Assembly: GCF_900167525.1 (NCBI RefSeq)
Contig: NZ_FUZQ01000003.1
Span: forward strand, 558,001-622,000
Direction of reading: 5' to 3'
Length of the DNA stretch: 64,000 bases
Origin: Krasilnikoviella flava
Lineage (GTDB): Bacteria > Actinomycetota > Actinomycetes > Actinomycetales > Cellulomonadaceae
The position numbers were made by a program, and so were the translations under genes. Under the pieces are notes generated by a model that was given only the letters and a program-made list of their open reading frames with translations, had not been told where the DNA came from and made no database searches. Of this stretch, positions 35,596 through 44,280 are shown one piece after another; position 1 is the stretch's first letter; the number at the start of each line of letters is the position of its first letter.

Positions 35596-36122
35596 GCGGC
35601 GACCGCCTCGTCGACCAGCCGATGCGCGACGTCGATGATCCGTGTCCGCTCGTCCTCGTCGAGGTCGACGATGCCGAGCGCCCGGTCGAACCAGGCGCCG
35701 TCCGCGATCAGCCGCACGGCGTGCAGCGCGGCGCGGCCGCGGGGGCTGGACGTGAGCTCTTCGCCGAACCAGGGGTGGAGGCGGTCGGTCCACTGCCGGA
35801 CGAGCCGGTCGCACAGCCGCACGTCGGACAGGAGCGCGAGGTCGCTGGGGTCGAGGTCGGCCGTGAGCGCGAAGTCGACATAGGCGCGCAGGCGGTCCTG
35901 CGGGGTCGACGACGTCTCGCCTGCCCGCGACTCCAGGTCCGCGATCCACCGGTCCACGAGCCGGTCCACCACCGCGACGGCGAGAGCCGCCTTCGTCGGG
36001 AAGTGGTGCACGACGCCGGGCTTCGTGAGCCCGGCCCGGCGTGCCACGGCGTCGAGGGTGAGCGGCTCTCCGTGCCGCAGCGCGGCCAGGCCGGCGTCGA
36101 GGATCTCGGGTTTCGTCGTCAT
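35592..36122 (-). CDS. TetR-family repressor of the SMR operon
   Basis: 176-residue TetR-family regulator. The N-terminal HTH is LTLDAVARRAGLTKPGVVHHFPTKAALAVAV, with the characteristic HFPTK instead of YFxxK; the remaining helices form the ligand pocket. It is the first gene of the operon with two SMR efflux genes. Just upstream lies a palindrome TACCAAACGGATGGTA overlapping a TAGGTT -10 box placed six bases before the ATG, so it probably represses its own operon and is relieved by an efflux substrate. Confidence 0.9.
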   Translation of the reverse strand: MTTKPEILDAGLAALRHGEPLTLDAVARRAGLTKPGVVHHFPTKAALAVAVVDRLVDRWIADLESRAGETSSTPQDRLRAYVDFALTADLDPSDLALLSDVRLCDRLVRQWTDRLHPWFGEELTSSPRGRAALHAVRLIADGAWFDRALGIVDLDEDERTRIIDVAHRLVDEAVAA

Positions 36123-36128
36123 TCCGCG

Positions 36129-36148
36129 AACCTACCATCCGTTTGGTA
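36129..36148 (-). promoter_or_regulatory. TetR operator overlapping leaderless -10
   Basis: 16-base palindrome with arms TACCA and TGGTA (36133-36148), overlapping TAGGTT (36129-36134), which is six bases from the TetR ATG. The arrangement lets the repressor block RNA polymerase directly. Confidence 0.6.
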
Positions 36149-36290
36149 AGGCGGCGCCGGCGCCGTCGCCCGCGGTACGACCCACCGATGTTCAGAAGTT
36201 TCCCCATTGGTTGACAATGTGAAAGTTGATGGCAACCTGGTCGCGGGACGCTGCAACGGCGCACGTCCCGGCCGACCAGCGGAGGACCCG

Positions 36291-39200
36291 ATGAGCCGAG
36301 CTCTGCCCCCTGCCCGACGCACCGCGGCCGTCCCGGCGGGTGTCGGCCTCCTGCTCGGCCTGGCGATGGCGGTGCCCGCCGGCGCCGCGGTCGCGGTACC
36401 GCCCGACGACCGGCCCGCGCTGCCCGTCGCCACCGCGGGTGCCGAGCCCGCCGCGGCCACCGTCCTCCAGGGCGACGTCGCCGACCTGGCGCTGGACGAC
36501 GACGGCGCCGCGATCGTCACCGAGCGCACGGAGCGCCTGATCGCCCCGGGGCTGGAGCTCACGGAGTTCGCGCGGGTGTCCGCCGACGGCTGGCTGAGCG
36601 GCGAGGTGCTTGTCGCCCACCTCGGTCGGGACGACGGGCCGCGGCTCGGCTACCTCGGCCCCGACGCCGTGGCCGGCAACGCGACCGTGAGCGAGATGGC
36701 GGCCGACCGCGGCGCCGTCGCCGCGATCAACGGCGACTTCTTCGACATCAACAGCTCCGGCGCCGCCCTCGGCGCGGCGGTGGACGAGGGCACGCTGCTG
36801 AAGTCCGCGGCCCCGGGCCGCGAGAAGGCGCTCGCGGTCGACGCGTCCGGGGTGGGGCGCCTCGCCGAGCTCTTCCTCGAGGGCACGGTCACCCTCGGCC
36901 CGGACGGCCGCGAGCTGCCGGTCGCGGGCCTGAACGTCACCGCGGCCCCCGCGGCCGGCGTCGTCGTCTTCGACGCCGCGTGGGGCGACGCCGCGCGCAC
37001 CCGCCCGCTCGCCGCCGGGGAGCAGGGCGTCGAGGTCCAGGTCCGCGGCGGCGAGGGCGGCTCTCCCGGCACCGTCGTCACGGTCGGTGCCCCCGGCTCG
37101 GGCCGCCTGCCCGCCGACGTGCGCGCCGTCGTCGCGCGGCCCGGTGCCGCGGCAGACGCGCTCGCCGCCCTCGCGCCGGGCGCCGAGGTGACGCTCGCCT
37201 ACGGCCTGCGCGACGACCTCGGCGAGATCCGCACCGCCGTCGGCGGCGATCCCGACGACTGGCTGCTCGAGGACGGCGAGATCACCTCGGCCACCAGCGA
37301 CTTCGCGCGCCTGCGCCACCCGCGGACGGCGGTGGGGCTCAGCGCGGACGGCGCGACCGCGTACCTCGTGGTGGTCGACGGCCGCCAGGCGCACAGCATC
37401 GGGGCCTCGCTGCCGGAGCTCGGCAGGTTCGTCGGGCAGCTCGGCGCCGACGACGCGATCAACCTCGACGGCGGCGGCTCGACGACGATGATCGCGCGAC
37501 TGCCGGGCGACGCGCGCACGAGCGTGCTCAACAGCCCGTCCGACGGCGCCGAGCGCCTGGACGCGAACGGGCTCGGCCTGTTCACCCCCGAGGGGTCGGG
37601 CGAGGTGCACGCGTTCGACGTCCGCGCTGCCGTCCCCACCGGCGACGCCCCCGCGACCGACGCGCTCCGCGTCTTCCCCGGGCTGCACCGCACCCTCACC
37701 GCAGCCGGCTACGACGAGACCCGCGCGCCCGTGGACACCCGGCCCGACGGCTGGACGACGACCGACGCCGGCGTGGCCACGGTCGCGCGCGCCGACGACG
37801 GCGCGGGCGTGGTCACCGGTGTCGCGCGCGGCACCGCGACCGTCCGCGCCGCGGCCCCGGCGACGGACGGCGTCGCGACGGGGTCCACCGGCCTCACGGT
37901 GCTCGGCGGCCTCGAGCGGCTCACCGTCCCCGAGCCGGTCGTGACCCTCCCCGACGCGGACGCGACGGCGTCCCTCACCGTCGTCGGGCACGACGACGAC
38001 GGCTACAGCGCGCCGGTCGAGGCGCGCGACGTCGAGGTCACGGGCGGCGACGGCGTCGCCGCGCTGGAGCCGGCGGCGGACGGGTCGTTCACGGTCCGGG
38101 CGCTGCAGGGCTCGGGGGCCGCGACGTTCACGCTCGCGGTCGGCGACGAGGAGATCGAGGTCGCGGTGGCGGTCTCGCTCGAGGACGTCGTCGTGGCCGA
38201 CCTGGCCGACGCCGATCGTTGGACCTCCGCGCACGACCGCGCCCCGGGCGGCTCCGTCGGGCCGGCCGAGGGCCACGAGGGCGCGGCGGGCCTGCGGCTG
38301 ACGTACGACTTCACGCGGTCCACGGCCACGCGCGGCCAGTACGCCGTCGCCCCGGACGGCGGGATCGAGGTCCCGGGGCAGCCCCGCACGCTCACGGCGT
38401 GGGTGCACGGCGACGGGCGCGGCGCCTGGCTGCGGCTGCAGGTGCGCCAGGGCGACGGGGTCGTCACCAACCTCGACGGCCCGACGGTGTCGTGGGAGGG
38501 CTGGCGCCAGGTGGAGGTCGCCGTCCCCGAGGGCGTCGCGTTCCCGCTCACGCTGCAGCGCCTGCGCGTCCTCGAGACGCGGGCCGCGGAGCAGTACACG
38601 GGCGAGATCGTCGTCTCGGACCTGCGGGCGCAGGTGCCGCCGGACGTCGAGGCGCCGACGCCGGACCGGGTCGAGGACCGGGTGGTCGTCGCCGAGGGGG
38701 CGACGGACGACGCCCCGCTGCGCGTCGCCGTGATGTCGGACGCGCAGTTCGTCGCCCGCGACCCGGGGTCCGGCGCCGTGCAGGGGGCGAAGCAGGCGCT
38801 GGCCGAGATCGTCGCCGCCGACCCCGACCTGCTCGTCATCAACGGCGACCTGGTGGACGAGGCGTCGCCGGCCGACTTCGACCTGGCCCGCCAGGTGCTC
38901 GACGAGGGTCTCGCCGGCGCCGGGTTCCCCTGGTACTACCTGCCGGGCAACCACGAGGTGATGGGCGGGTCGATCGAGAACTTCGAGGACGAGTTCGGCG
39001 AGCGCACGCACGTCGTCGACGTGCCCGACCCGGACGGCGCGGACGGTGGCACCACCCGCCTGGTCATGCTCGACTCGTCCAGCGGGCGCCTGGGGAGCGA
39101 CTTCGCGCAGCTCCGTGCGCTGCGCGAGGCGCTCGACGACGCGGCGTCCGACGACGCCGTGACCGGCGTCGTCACCCTCTTCCACCACCCGCTCGACGAC

Positions 39201-40388
39201 CCGCTGCCCACGAAGGCCAGCCAGCTCGTCGACCGGGTGGAGGCGGAGACGCTGCGCGGCTGGTTCGAGGACTTCCGCGAGACGTCGGGCAAGCAGGTCG
39301 CGTCTGTCGGCTCGCACGTGGGCGTCTTCCATGCCGCCACCGCGGACGGCATCCCCTCCGTCGTCAACGGCAACTCCGGCAAGAGCCCGGCGAGCACGCC
39401 CGCCGACGGCGGGTTCACCGGCTGGTCGATGGTCGGCATCGACCCGGCGGCCGAGGGCACCGGCGACGGCGGCTGGTTCTCCTGGGAGGTCGAGGCGCGG
39501 GCCGAGGACGTCGCGGTGAGCGGCCCGGAGGAGCTCGCCGTGGGCACGTCGGGGCAGGTCAGCGCCCTGGTCACGCAGGACGGCACCCGCCAGGTGCCGG
39601 TCGCCTGGCCGGTCTCGTCCCGCTGGGGCGGTCAGGGCGTGTTCGTCGGCGCGGCCGAGGACGCGCCGTCGGGCGCCGTGCTCGCCCTCGACCCGGCGAC
39701 GCACGAGGCGACCGCCGTCGCGCCCGGCCGCGCGACGGTCGAGGTCGAGGTGAACGGCGTCGTCGGCACGCTCGACGTGCTCGTGCCCGCCGGGGCGCCG
39801 GGCACCGCCCGGATCAGCGACGACAACGGCTGGGACACGGGCCTGCGCGACGGCGACTACCACGTGCTCGTCGACCTGTGGTGGGGCGAGAACGCCACCG
39901 GCATGCGGCTCTACGAGGACGGCGAGCTGATCCACACGGAGAAGCTGACCCACGGCGGCACCCAGGCCCAGCGGATCGCCGTCCCCGTGACGGGCAGGCC
40001 GAACGGCGAGTACGAGTACACGTGCGAGCTCGTCAACGCCGCCGGGACCACGCCGTGCGCCGCGCCCCACTCGGTGCGGGTCACAGACGCGAACCCGGGC
40101 ACGCCCACCCTGTCCCACGACAACGGCTCGGACGACGTGCCCGGCGACGGCGACTACGTCGTCACCATGCACAAGTGGTGGGGCACGCAGGCCACGGGCT
40201 ACGTCCTCTACGAGGACGGCGTCGAGGTGGACCGGCAGGAGCTGGCGCCGGGGACCGGGGGAGAGGCGCAGTCCGCCGCGACCGTGCTCACCGGGCGGGC
40301 GCCCGGCACCCACCGGTACGTCGCCGTGCTGACCAACGCCGCGGGCGAGACGCGCAGCAAGGAGGTCACGGTGCGCGTACGGCGCTGA
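36291..40388 (+). CDS. Secreted phosphodiester glycosidase / metallophosphoesterase fusion
   Basis: 1365-residue exported protein. A signal peptide (about residues 1-33) is followed by a phosphodiester glycosidase (NAGPA-like) domain, about 60-430: AINGDFFDINSS near 145 and NLDGGGSTTMIA near 390 are its marks. An Ig-like stretch (about 430-640) and a beta-rich, possibly carbohydrate-binding region (about 640-800) come next. A calcineurin-like phosphoesterase domain spans about 810-1060 (VAVMSDAQF, INGDLVDE, PGNHE, FHHPL). The C-terminus has two ~90-residue repeats (ISDDNGWDTGLRDGDYHVLV... and LSHDNGSDDVPGDGDYVV...). It could uncap a sugar-phosphodiester and then remove the phosphate outside the cell (inference). 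GGAGGACCCG precedes the ATG. Confidence 0.88.
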   Translation: MSRALPPARRTAAVPAGVGLLLGLAMAVPAGAAVAVPPDDRPALPVATAGAEPAAATVLQGDVADLALDDDGAAIVTERTERLIAPGLELTEFARVSADGWLSGEVLVAHLGRDDGPRLGYLGPDAVAGNATVSEMAADRGAVAAINGDFFDINSSGAALGAAVDEGTLLKSAAPGREKALAVDASGVGRLAELFLEGTVTLGPDGRELPVAGLNVTAAPAAGVVVFDAAWGDAARTRPLAAGEQGVEVQVRGGEGGSPGTVVTVGAPGSGRLPADVRAVVARPGAAADALAALAPGAEVTLAYGLRDDLGEIRTAVGGDPDDWLLEDGEITSATSDFARLRHPRTAVGLSADGATAYLVVVDGRQAHSIGASLPELGRFVGQLGADDAINLDGGGSTTMIARLPGDARTSVLNSPSDGAERLDANGLGLFTPEGSGEVHAFDVRAAVPTGDAPATDALRVFPGLHRTLTAAGYDETRAPVDTRPDGWTTTDAGVATVARADDGAGVVTGVARGTATVRAAAPATDGVATGSTGLTVLGGLERLTVPEPVVTLPDADATASLTVVGHDDDGYSAPVEARDVEVTGGDGVAALEPAADGSFTVRALQGSGAATFTLAVGDEEIEVAVAVSLEDVVVADLADADRWTSAHDRAPGGSVGPAEGHEGAAGLRLTYDFTRSTATRGQYAVAPDGGIEVPGQPRTLTAWVHGDGRGAWLRLQVRQGDGVVTNLDGPTVSWEGWRQVEVAVPEGVAFPLTLQRLRVLETRAAEQYTGEIVVSDLRAQVPPDVEAPTPDRVEDRVVVAEGATDDAPLRVAVMSDAQFVARDPGSGAVQGAKQALAEIVAADPDLLVINGDLVDEASPADFDLARQVLDEGLAGAGFPWYYLPGNHEVMGGSIENFEDEFGERTHVVDVPDPDGADGGTTRLVMLDSSSGRLGSDFAQLRALREALDDAASDDAVTGVVTLFHHPLDDPLPTKASQLVDRVEAETLRGWFEDFRETSGKQVASVGSHVGVFHAATADGIPSVVNGNSGKSPASTPADGGFTGWSMVGIDPAAEGTGDGGWFSWEVEARAEDVAVSGPEELAVGTSGQVSALVTQDGTRQVPVAWPVSSRWGGQGVFVGAAEDAPSGAVLALDPATHEATAVAPGRATVEVEVNGVVGTLDVLVPAGAPGTARISDDNGWDTGLRDGDYHVLVDLWWGENATGMRLYEDGELIHTEKLTHGGTQAQRIAVPVTGRPNGEYEYTCELVNAAGTTPCAAPHSVRVTDANPGTPTLSHDNGSDDVPGDGDYVVTMHKWWGTQATGYVLYEDGVEVDRQELAPGTGGEAQSAATVLTGRAPGTHRYVAVLTNAAGETRSKEVTVRVRR

Positions 40389-40426
40389 GCCCGGGCGGCC
40401 GTTGGCCCGGCACACGACGGGCGGCC

Positions 40427-40432
40427 TATCCT
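40427..40432 (+). promoter_or_regulatory. -10 box of leaderless small membrane protein gene
   Basis: TATCCT lies six bases before the ATG at 40439; no Shine-Dalgarno. Confidence 0.5.
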
Positions 40433-40438
40433 CGGACC

Positions 40439-40663
40439 ATGAGCGACTTCCAGGTCAACCCGCGCGTCAAGTCCGAGCCCACCGGTGCCGTCCTCGGCCG
40501 CTTCCTCGGCGCGTTCGTGCTCTTCCTGGGTGGCATCGTGCTGTTCGGCTCCGGCGCCTCGGGCGGCAACCCGACCCTGGACCCCTACATGGTCGTGGGC
40601 GGCATCCTCGCCGTCGGGCTGGCCTTCGGCCTGCCGATGATCGGGGCGCACGAGCGGGGCTGA
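40439..40663 (+). CDS. Small two-helix membrane protein
   Basis: 74-residue hypothetical membrane protein: charged N-terminus, then two hydrophobic segments (LGRFLGAFVLFLGGIVLF and MVVGGILAVGLAFGLPMIG) around a short glycine-rich loop. No recognised family. It has its own TATCCT box six bases upstream, so it is probably expressed independently of the large gene before it. A hairpin element follows its stop. Confidence 0.65.
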   Translation: MSDFQVNPRVKSEPTGAVLGRFLGAFVLFLGGIVLFGSGASGGNPTLDPYMVVGGILAVGLAFGLPMIGAHERG

Positions 40664-40677
40664 CGCCACTCCGTCAT

Positions 40678-40747
40678 GCCGAACAGGCGGTTGATGCCGG
40701 TCTCGCGCCGTCGTGCGCTCGATACCGGCATCAACCGCCTGTTCGGC
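40678..40747. repeat. Palindromic element, GCCGAACAGGCGGT family, copy 1
   Basis: Perfect 24-base inverted repeat: arms 40678-40701 and 40724-40747, 22-base loop. The outer arm begins GCCGAACAGGCGGT, as does another inverted repeat at 62243-62312. Both lie between convergent genes, so they could act as bidirectional terminators or be a mobile palindrome family. Confidence 0.85.
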
Positions 40748-40754
40748 GTCGGGG

Positions 40755-42773
40755 CTACCGCGTGACGACCAGGATCTCCGAGACGTTGCCGGCGCGGTCG
40801 GTGGCTCGCGCCTCGATCCGGTCGCGCGGGCCGATCCGGACCTCCCCGCGGTAGGCGGTCCACCCGCCGTCGCCGACCCGGTACTCCAGGCTCGCGACGC
40901 CGGACGCGTCGTCCGTCGCCGCAAGGGTCAGGGACTTCCGGTTCGGGTGCGCCCACGCGGACGTGACCTCCGGCGCGGTGACGTCCGGCAGCAGGTAGGC
41001 GCCGACGCCCTGGACCGCGGTGCGGGTCGTGTCCTCCAGCAGCCACCGCGTCGCGTCCGACGGTTCTGTCAGGGTGAGCGAGACGCCCGAGGTGGTGCGG
41101 CCGTCGACGTCGAGGGCGCCGCCGGTCGACGCGTTGACCAGCTGCCCGTCGTGCTGCTCCGGGGTCGCCGTGTCCGGCACGAACGTCCACCGTTGCCGCG
41201 GATCGTCCGCGTCCGCCTCGACGCCGGAGTACCGGACCTCCGTGTCGGAGACGGCCGCGAGCGCGCCGGAGCCGTCGGACGCCGCGATCGTGTAGGCGCC
41301 GCCGCCGGCCGGGGCGAGCGTCCAGACGCCGTCGCCCCACCGCGACCAGACGACCATGTCGCGCTCGGGGTGGTCGCCGTCGCCGGCGTACCGGTCCACC
41401 TGGTACTCGGTGCCGATCCCGTCGGTGACGATGCGGAACGCGTCGGCGGCGAAGTCGACGTCCTCGGCCGTGGTGCGCTCGGGCCGCTCCGGCAGCTGGG
41501 TGTGGTCGCCGTGGTAGACGTCGGGCGCCGGCTCGTCCCACGGGGCGGGGAGCGTGAGGTCGGCAGGGTAGACCTTGGCGAAGAGCTCGTACGCCTGCGG
41601 GTCGTACTCCTTCAGCTCGGCCCGGGTGTTGATCGGGCTGCGCACGCCGTCGGTCCAGTCCGGCTTCTCGGCCATGACGTCGAACCAGATCGCCGACAGC
41701 GTGGCGAAGTACTCGTCGATGTTGCCGATCGCGTAGGTGTTCGGCCACCTGCCGGTCGACCAGGAGTTCTCGTACGCGGCGTACAGCTCGTCGGAGAGGC
41801 TCGTGTCCGCCAACGTCTCGATGCCCACCAGCCGCACCGCGTGGCCGAACTCGTGGACCAGGATGTTCTCGTTCCGGTAGCCCGTGTTGAGGAACGCGTT
41901 CTCGTCGTCGCGCGTGCGCAGCACGTTGCGCTCGGAGATCGACGACACGCAGCCGTTCCACTCGCTGCCGCCGTACCCCTCGACGTCGTACATCTCCGGG
42001 TCGTAGCCGCCACGGTGCTCGGGTACAAGGTAGGCGTTCTCGCGCGCCGCGTACACGGCCAGCGAGCAGCCGAAGTCGGCCATGCGGGCCGCGATCCCGT
42101 TGTCGGCCCTGCCGAGCTGGACGTCCACCTGCGCAGCGGCGAGGTCGAGCGTGGCCGGGTCCACGCGGGGGTTCGCCTTGACGGCGATCCCGGACGCCGT
42201 GGTCACGGACTGCGTGTAGTAGTCCAGCCGCGGGACGCCGGTGTACGTCGCGTCCTGGGCGGGACGGCCCACGGCGTCCTCGATCTGCGACCCGTCGACG
42301 GTGACGGTGAGGGGCTCGTCGGGGTCGAGTGTCCCGGTGTAGGCGATGCTCGCGAGGTGCAGGTCGTCGGGCAGCCGCGCCATGCTGTTCGCGTCCGAGG
42401 CCGCGATCTGCCGGTTGTCCTTGTCGAAGAAGATCGTGTCGGTGGGCCCCGTCGCCGGCTTCGCGGTGAGGGCGACGGTGCTGCCGCCCTGGGTGAGCGT
42501 GACGTTCTCGGGGCTCACCGCCGTCGTCTCGTCGACGTACCGGTCCCAGGAGATCTCGAGGAACCTGCCCTCGTTGATCACCCGGACCTCGGTGACCTGG
42601 GGGCCCTCGAAGGCCGGGTCCGTGGTCACCGTGCCGTCGGCGGCGACGGGGATCGTCACGGCGCCGTCGGCCGTGGCGGGCCCGGCCCCGGCGAGCAGCG
42701 ACACGGCCGTCGCGGCCGCCGTCATCGCGGCGGCCGCGACCGCGCGGCCCGACCTGTCTCGGTTGGTCTTCAC
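40755..42773 (-). CDS. Secreted HEXXH zinc metallopeptidase
   Basis: 672-residue exported protein with a signal peptide to about residue 36 (LLAGAGPATADG). The zinc-binding motif is HEFGH at 307-311 with E308 catalytic; NIDEYFA further on supplies E354, the likely third ligand, so it is a gluzincin-type site recalling lethal-factor-like (M34/ATLF) enzymes. Before it lies a beta-rich N-terminal domain; after it a domain of ricin- or Ig-like character and a final segment (APEVTSAWAHPNRKSLTLAATDDASGVASLEYRV-type OmpL47-like repeat). Start GTG at 42773 has GAAGGGAA upstream. It may supply peptides to the transporter operon just upstream. Family assignment is tentative. Confidence 0.75.
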   Translation of the reverse strand: MKTNRDRSGRAVAAAAMTAAATAVSLLAGAGPATADGAVTIPVAADGTVTTDPAFEGPQVTEVRVINEGRFLEISWDRYVDETTAVSPENVTLTQGGSTVALTAKPATGPTDTIFFDKDNRQIAASDANSMARLPDDLHLASIAYTGTLDPDEPLTVTVDGSQIEDAVGRPAQDATYTGVPRLDYYTQSVTTASGIAVKANPRVDPATLDLAAAQVDVQLGRADNGIAARMADFGCSLAVYAARENAYLVPEHRGGYDPEMYDVEGYGGSEWNGCVSSISERNVLRTRDDENAFLNTGYRNENILVHEFGHAVRLVGIETLADTSLSDELYAAYENSWSTGRWPNTYAIGNIDEYFATLSAIWFDVMAEKPDWTDGVRSPINTRAELKEYDPQAYELFAKVYPADLTLPAPWDEPAPDVYHGDHTQLPERPERTTAEDVDFAADAFRIVTDGIGTEYQVDRYAGDGDHPERDMVVWSRWGDGVWTLAPAGGGAYTIAASDGSGALAAVSDTEVRYSGVEADADDPRQRWTFVPDTATPEQHDGQLVNASTGGALDVDGRTTSGVSLTLTEPSDATRWLLEDTTRTAVQGVGAYLLPDVTAPEVTSAWAHPNRKSLTLAATDDASGVASLEYRVGDGGWTAYRGEVRIGPRDRIEARATDRAGNVSEILVVTR

Positions 42774-42849
42774 ACCAGTGTTCCCTTCGTCTGCGGGTGG
42801 TCCTGCCTGACGTTGGTGCTCGGTGTTGCGGTGTTGCGTTGTGGCGTCC

Positions 42850-44280
42850 TCAGGCTCCGGCTGGCAGCCGGGCCGTCGTCCACGCCTCGATGCCGGCGGC
42901 GTCGATGGGCAGGGCGTCGGACAGCACCTCGTGGCCGTCGGCGGTGACGAGCAGGTCGTCCTCCAGCCGCACGCCGATGCCGCGCAGCTCGGGCGGCACG
43001 GTGAGGTCGTGGGCGTGGAAGTACAGGCCCGGCTCGACGGTCATGACGACGCCCGGCTCGAGGTCGGCGCCCATGTAGTCCTGCCAGTCGCTGTCCGCGC
43101 AGTCGTGCACGTCGAGGCCGAGGTGGTGACCGATGCCGCACACGAGCCACCGGCGGTGGTGCTGCCCCTGCGGCGACAGCGCCTCGTCGACGGACACCGG
43201 CAGCAGGCCCCAGTCGTGCAGGCCCTGGGCCAGCACCTCCATGGCCGCGAAGTGGAAGTCGAGGTAGTTCACGCCGGGCCGCACGCGCGCCATGCCGGCG
43301 CGGTGGCTCTTCTCGACCAGGTCGTGCACGGCCCGCTGCTCGGCGCTGAACCGGCCCGACGGCGGTACGGTGCGCGTGACGTCGGCGGTGTAGAGGGTGT
43401 CGGTCTCGACGCCCATGTCGAGCAGCAGGGCCGCGTCGGGAAGCACGGGGCCGTCGCAGCGCACCCAGTGCAGGGTCGGGGCGTGCGGCCCGCTGCCCAC
43501 GATGCTCGCATAGCCGGGGCCGTTGCCCGTGGTGCGGGCGTGCCGGTCGAACGTGCCCTGCAGCCAGCGCTCGCCGCCCGCGCGGACGGCGGCCGGGATC
43601 TCGCGGGCCACGGCCTCGAAGCCCGTGACGGTGTGGTCGACGGCGGCACGCAGCTGCGCCACCTCCCAGGCGTCCTTGACCATGCGCAGGTCGGAGCACG
43701 CGCGGGCGAGCTCCGCGGACGGCTCCAGGCCGTGCCGCGTCACGACGTCCGCCGGCAGCGCGCGCCCGGCCCACCAGCCGGAGCCGGCGGCCAGGGCGCC
43801 CTCGAGGTCCGCGAGCGGGCGCACCGGCACGCCGAGCGCCCGCTCCCACTCGCCGAGCCCGGGGGAGGCCCCCACCCACAGCTCGCCGTGCATCGCGTCG
43901 GCGAAGAACCCCGGCTCCCCGGGGCGGGCGGGCGGCGGCAGGTAGAGCACCGCGTCGGCGCCGTGCAGCACGAGGACGGCGTCCTCCACCTGGCAGCCCG
44001 TGAGCCACACGAAGTCGCTGTCGGCGCGGAAGTCGTAGGACGTGTCGTTGCTGCGCACGGGCGCGCGGCCCGCGCCGACGACGACCGTCCGGCCGCCGAG
44101 CCGCTCCGCCAGCCGGGCGCGGTGGGCCGCGGCGGCCTCGGCCGTGCCGTCGGGCACCCGGACCTCGACGACGTCGGTGCCCCAGCCCTCGGCGATCATC
44201 GCGCCGAACGCGGGGACCTCCGTGAGGCGCGGCGGGCGCGTGCCCGCGTGGGGTGGGCGGTGGGTGTGCTGGTGCGTCAT
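42850..44280 (-). CDS. pepP: Xaa-Pro aminopeptidase (M24B)
   Basis: 476-residue cytoplasmic metallopeptidase with an N-terminal creatinase-like domain and a C-terminal pita-bread fold. Metal ligands are visible: the two aspartates in LLDMGVETDTLYTADVTRT, the histidine in GIGHHLGLDVHD, and the glutamates in VEPGLY and GVRLEDD. It removes the N-terminal residue before proline. GGGAGGAGAACGACG precedes the ATG at 44280, which overlaps the stop of the proline iminopeptidase gene by four bases. As last gene of the peptide transporter operon it would digest imported Pro-rich peptides. Confidence 0.93.
   Translation of the reverse strand: MTHQHTHRPPHAGTRPPRLTEVPAFGAMIAEGWGTDVVEVRVPDGTAEAAAAHRARLAERLGGRTVVVGAGRAPVRSNDTSYDFRADSDFVWLTGCQVEDAVLVLHGADAVLYLPPPARPGEPGFFADAMHGELWVGASPGLGEWERALGVPVRPLADLEGALAAGSGWWAGRALPADVVTRHGLEPSAELARACSDLRMVKDAWEVAQLRAAVDHTVTGFEAVAREIPAAVRAGGERWLQGTFDRHARTTGNGPGYASIVGSGPHAPTLHWVRCDGPVLPDAALLLDMGVETDTLYTADVTRTVPPSGRFSAEQRAVHDLVEKSHRAGMARVRPGVNYLDFHFAAMEVLAQGLHDWGLLPVSVDEALSPQGQHHRRWLVCGIGHHLGLDVHDCADSDWQDYMGADLEPGVVMTVEPGLYFHAHDLTVPPELRGIGVRLEDDLLVTADGHEVLSDALPIDAAGIEAWTTARLPAGA

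Noticed and set aside
36211-36216. TTGACA as a -35 for the large secreted protein gene
   Set aside because: No good -10 lies 16-18 bases downstream (AACCTG at best), so I did not call a promoter.
36192-40415. A 1407-codon minus-strand frame opposite the phosphodiester glycosidase gene
   Set aside because: Composition is Arg/Gly/Val/Asp-rich without domains; the plus-strand gene has a signal peptide, ribosome site and motifs.
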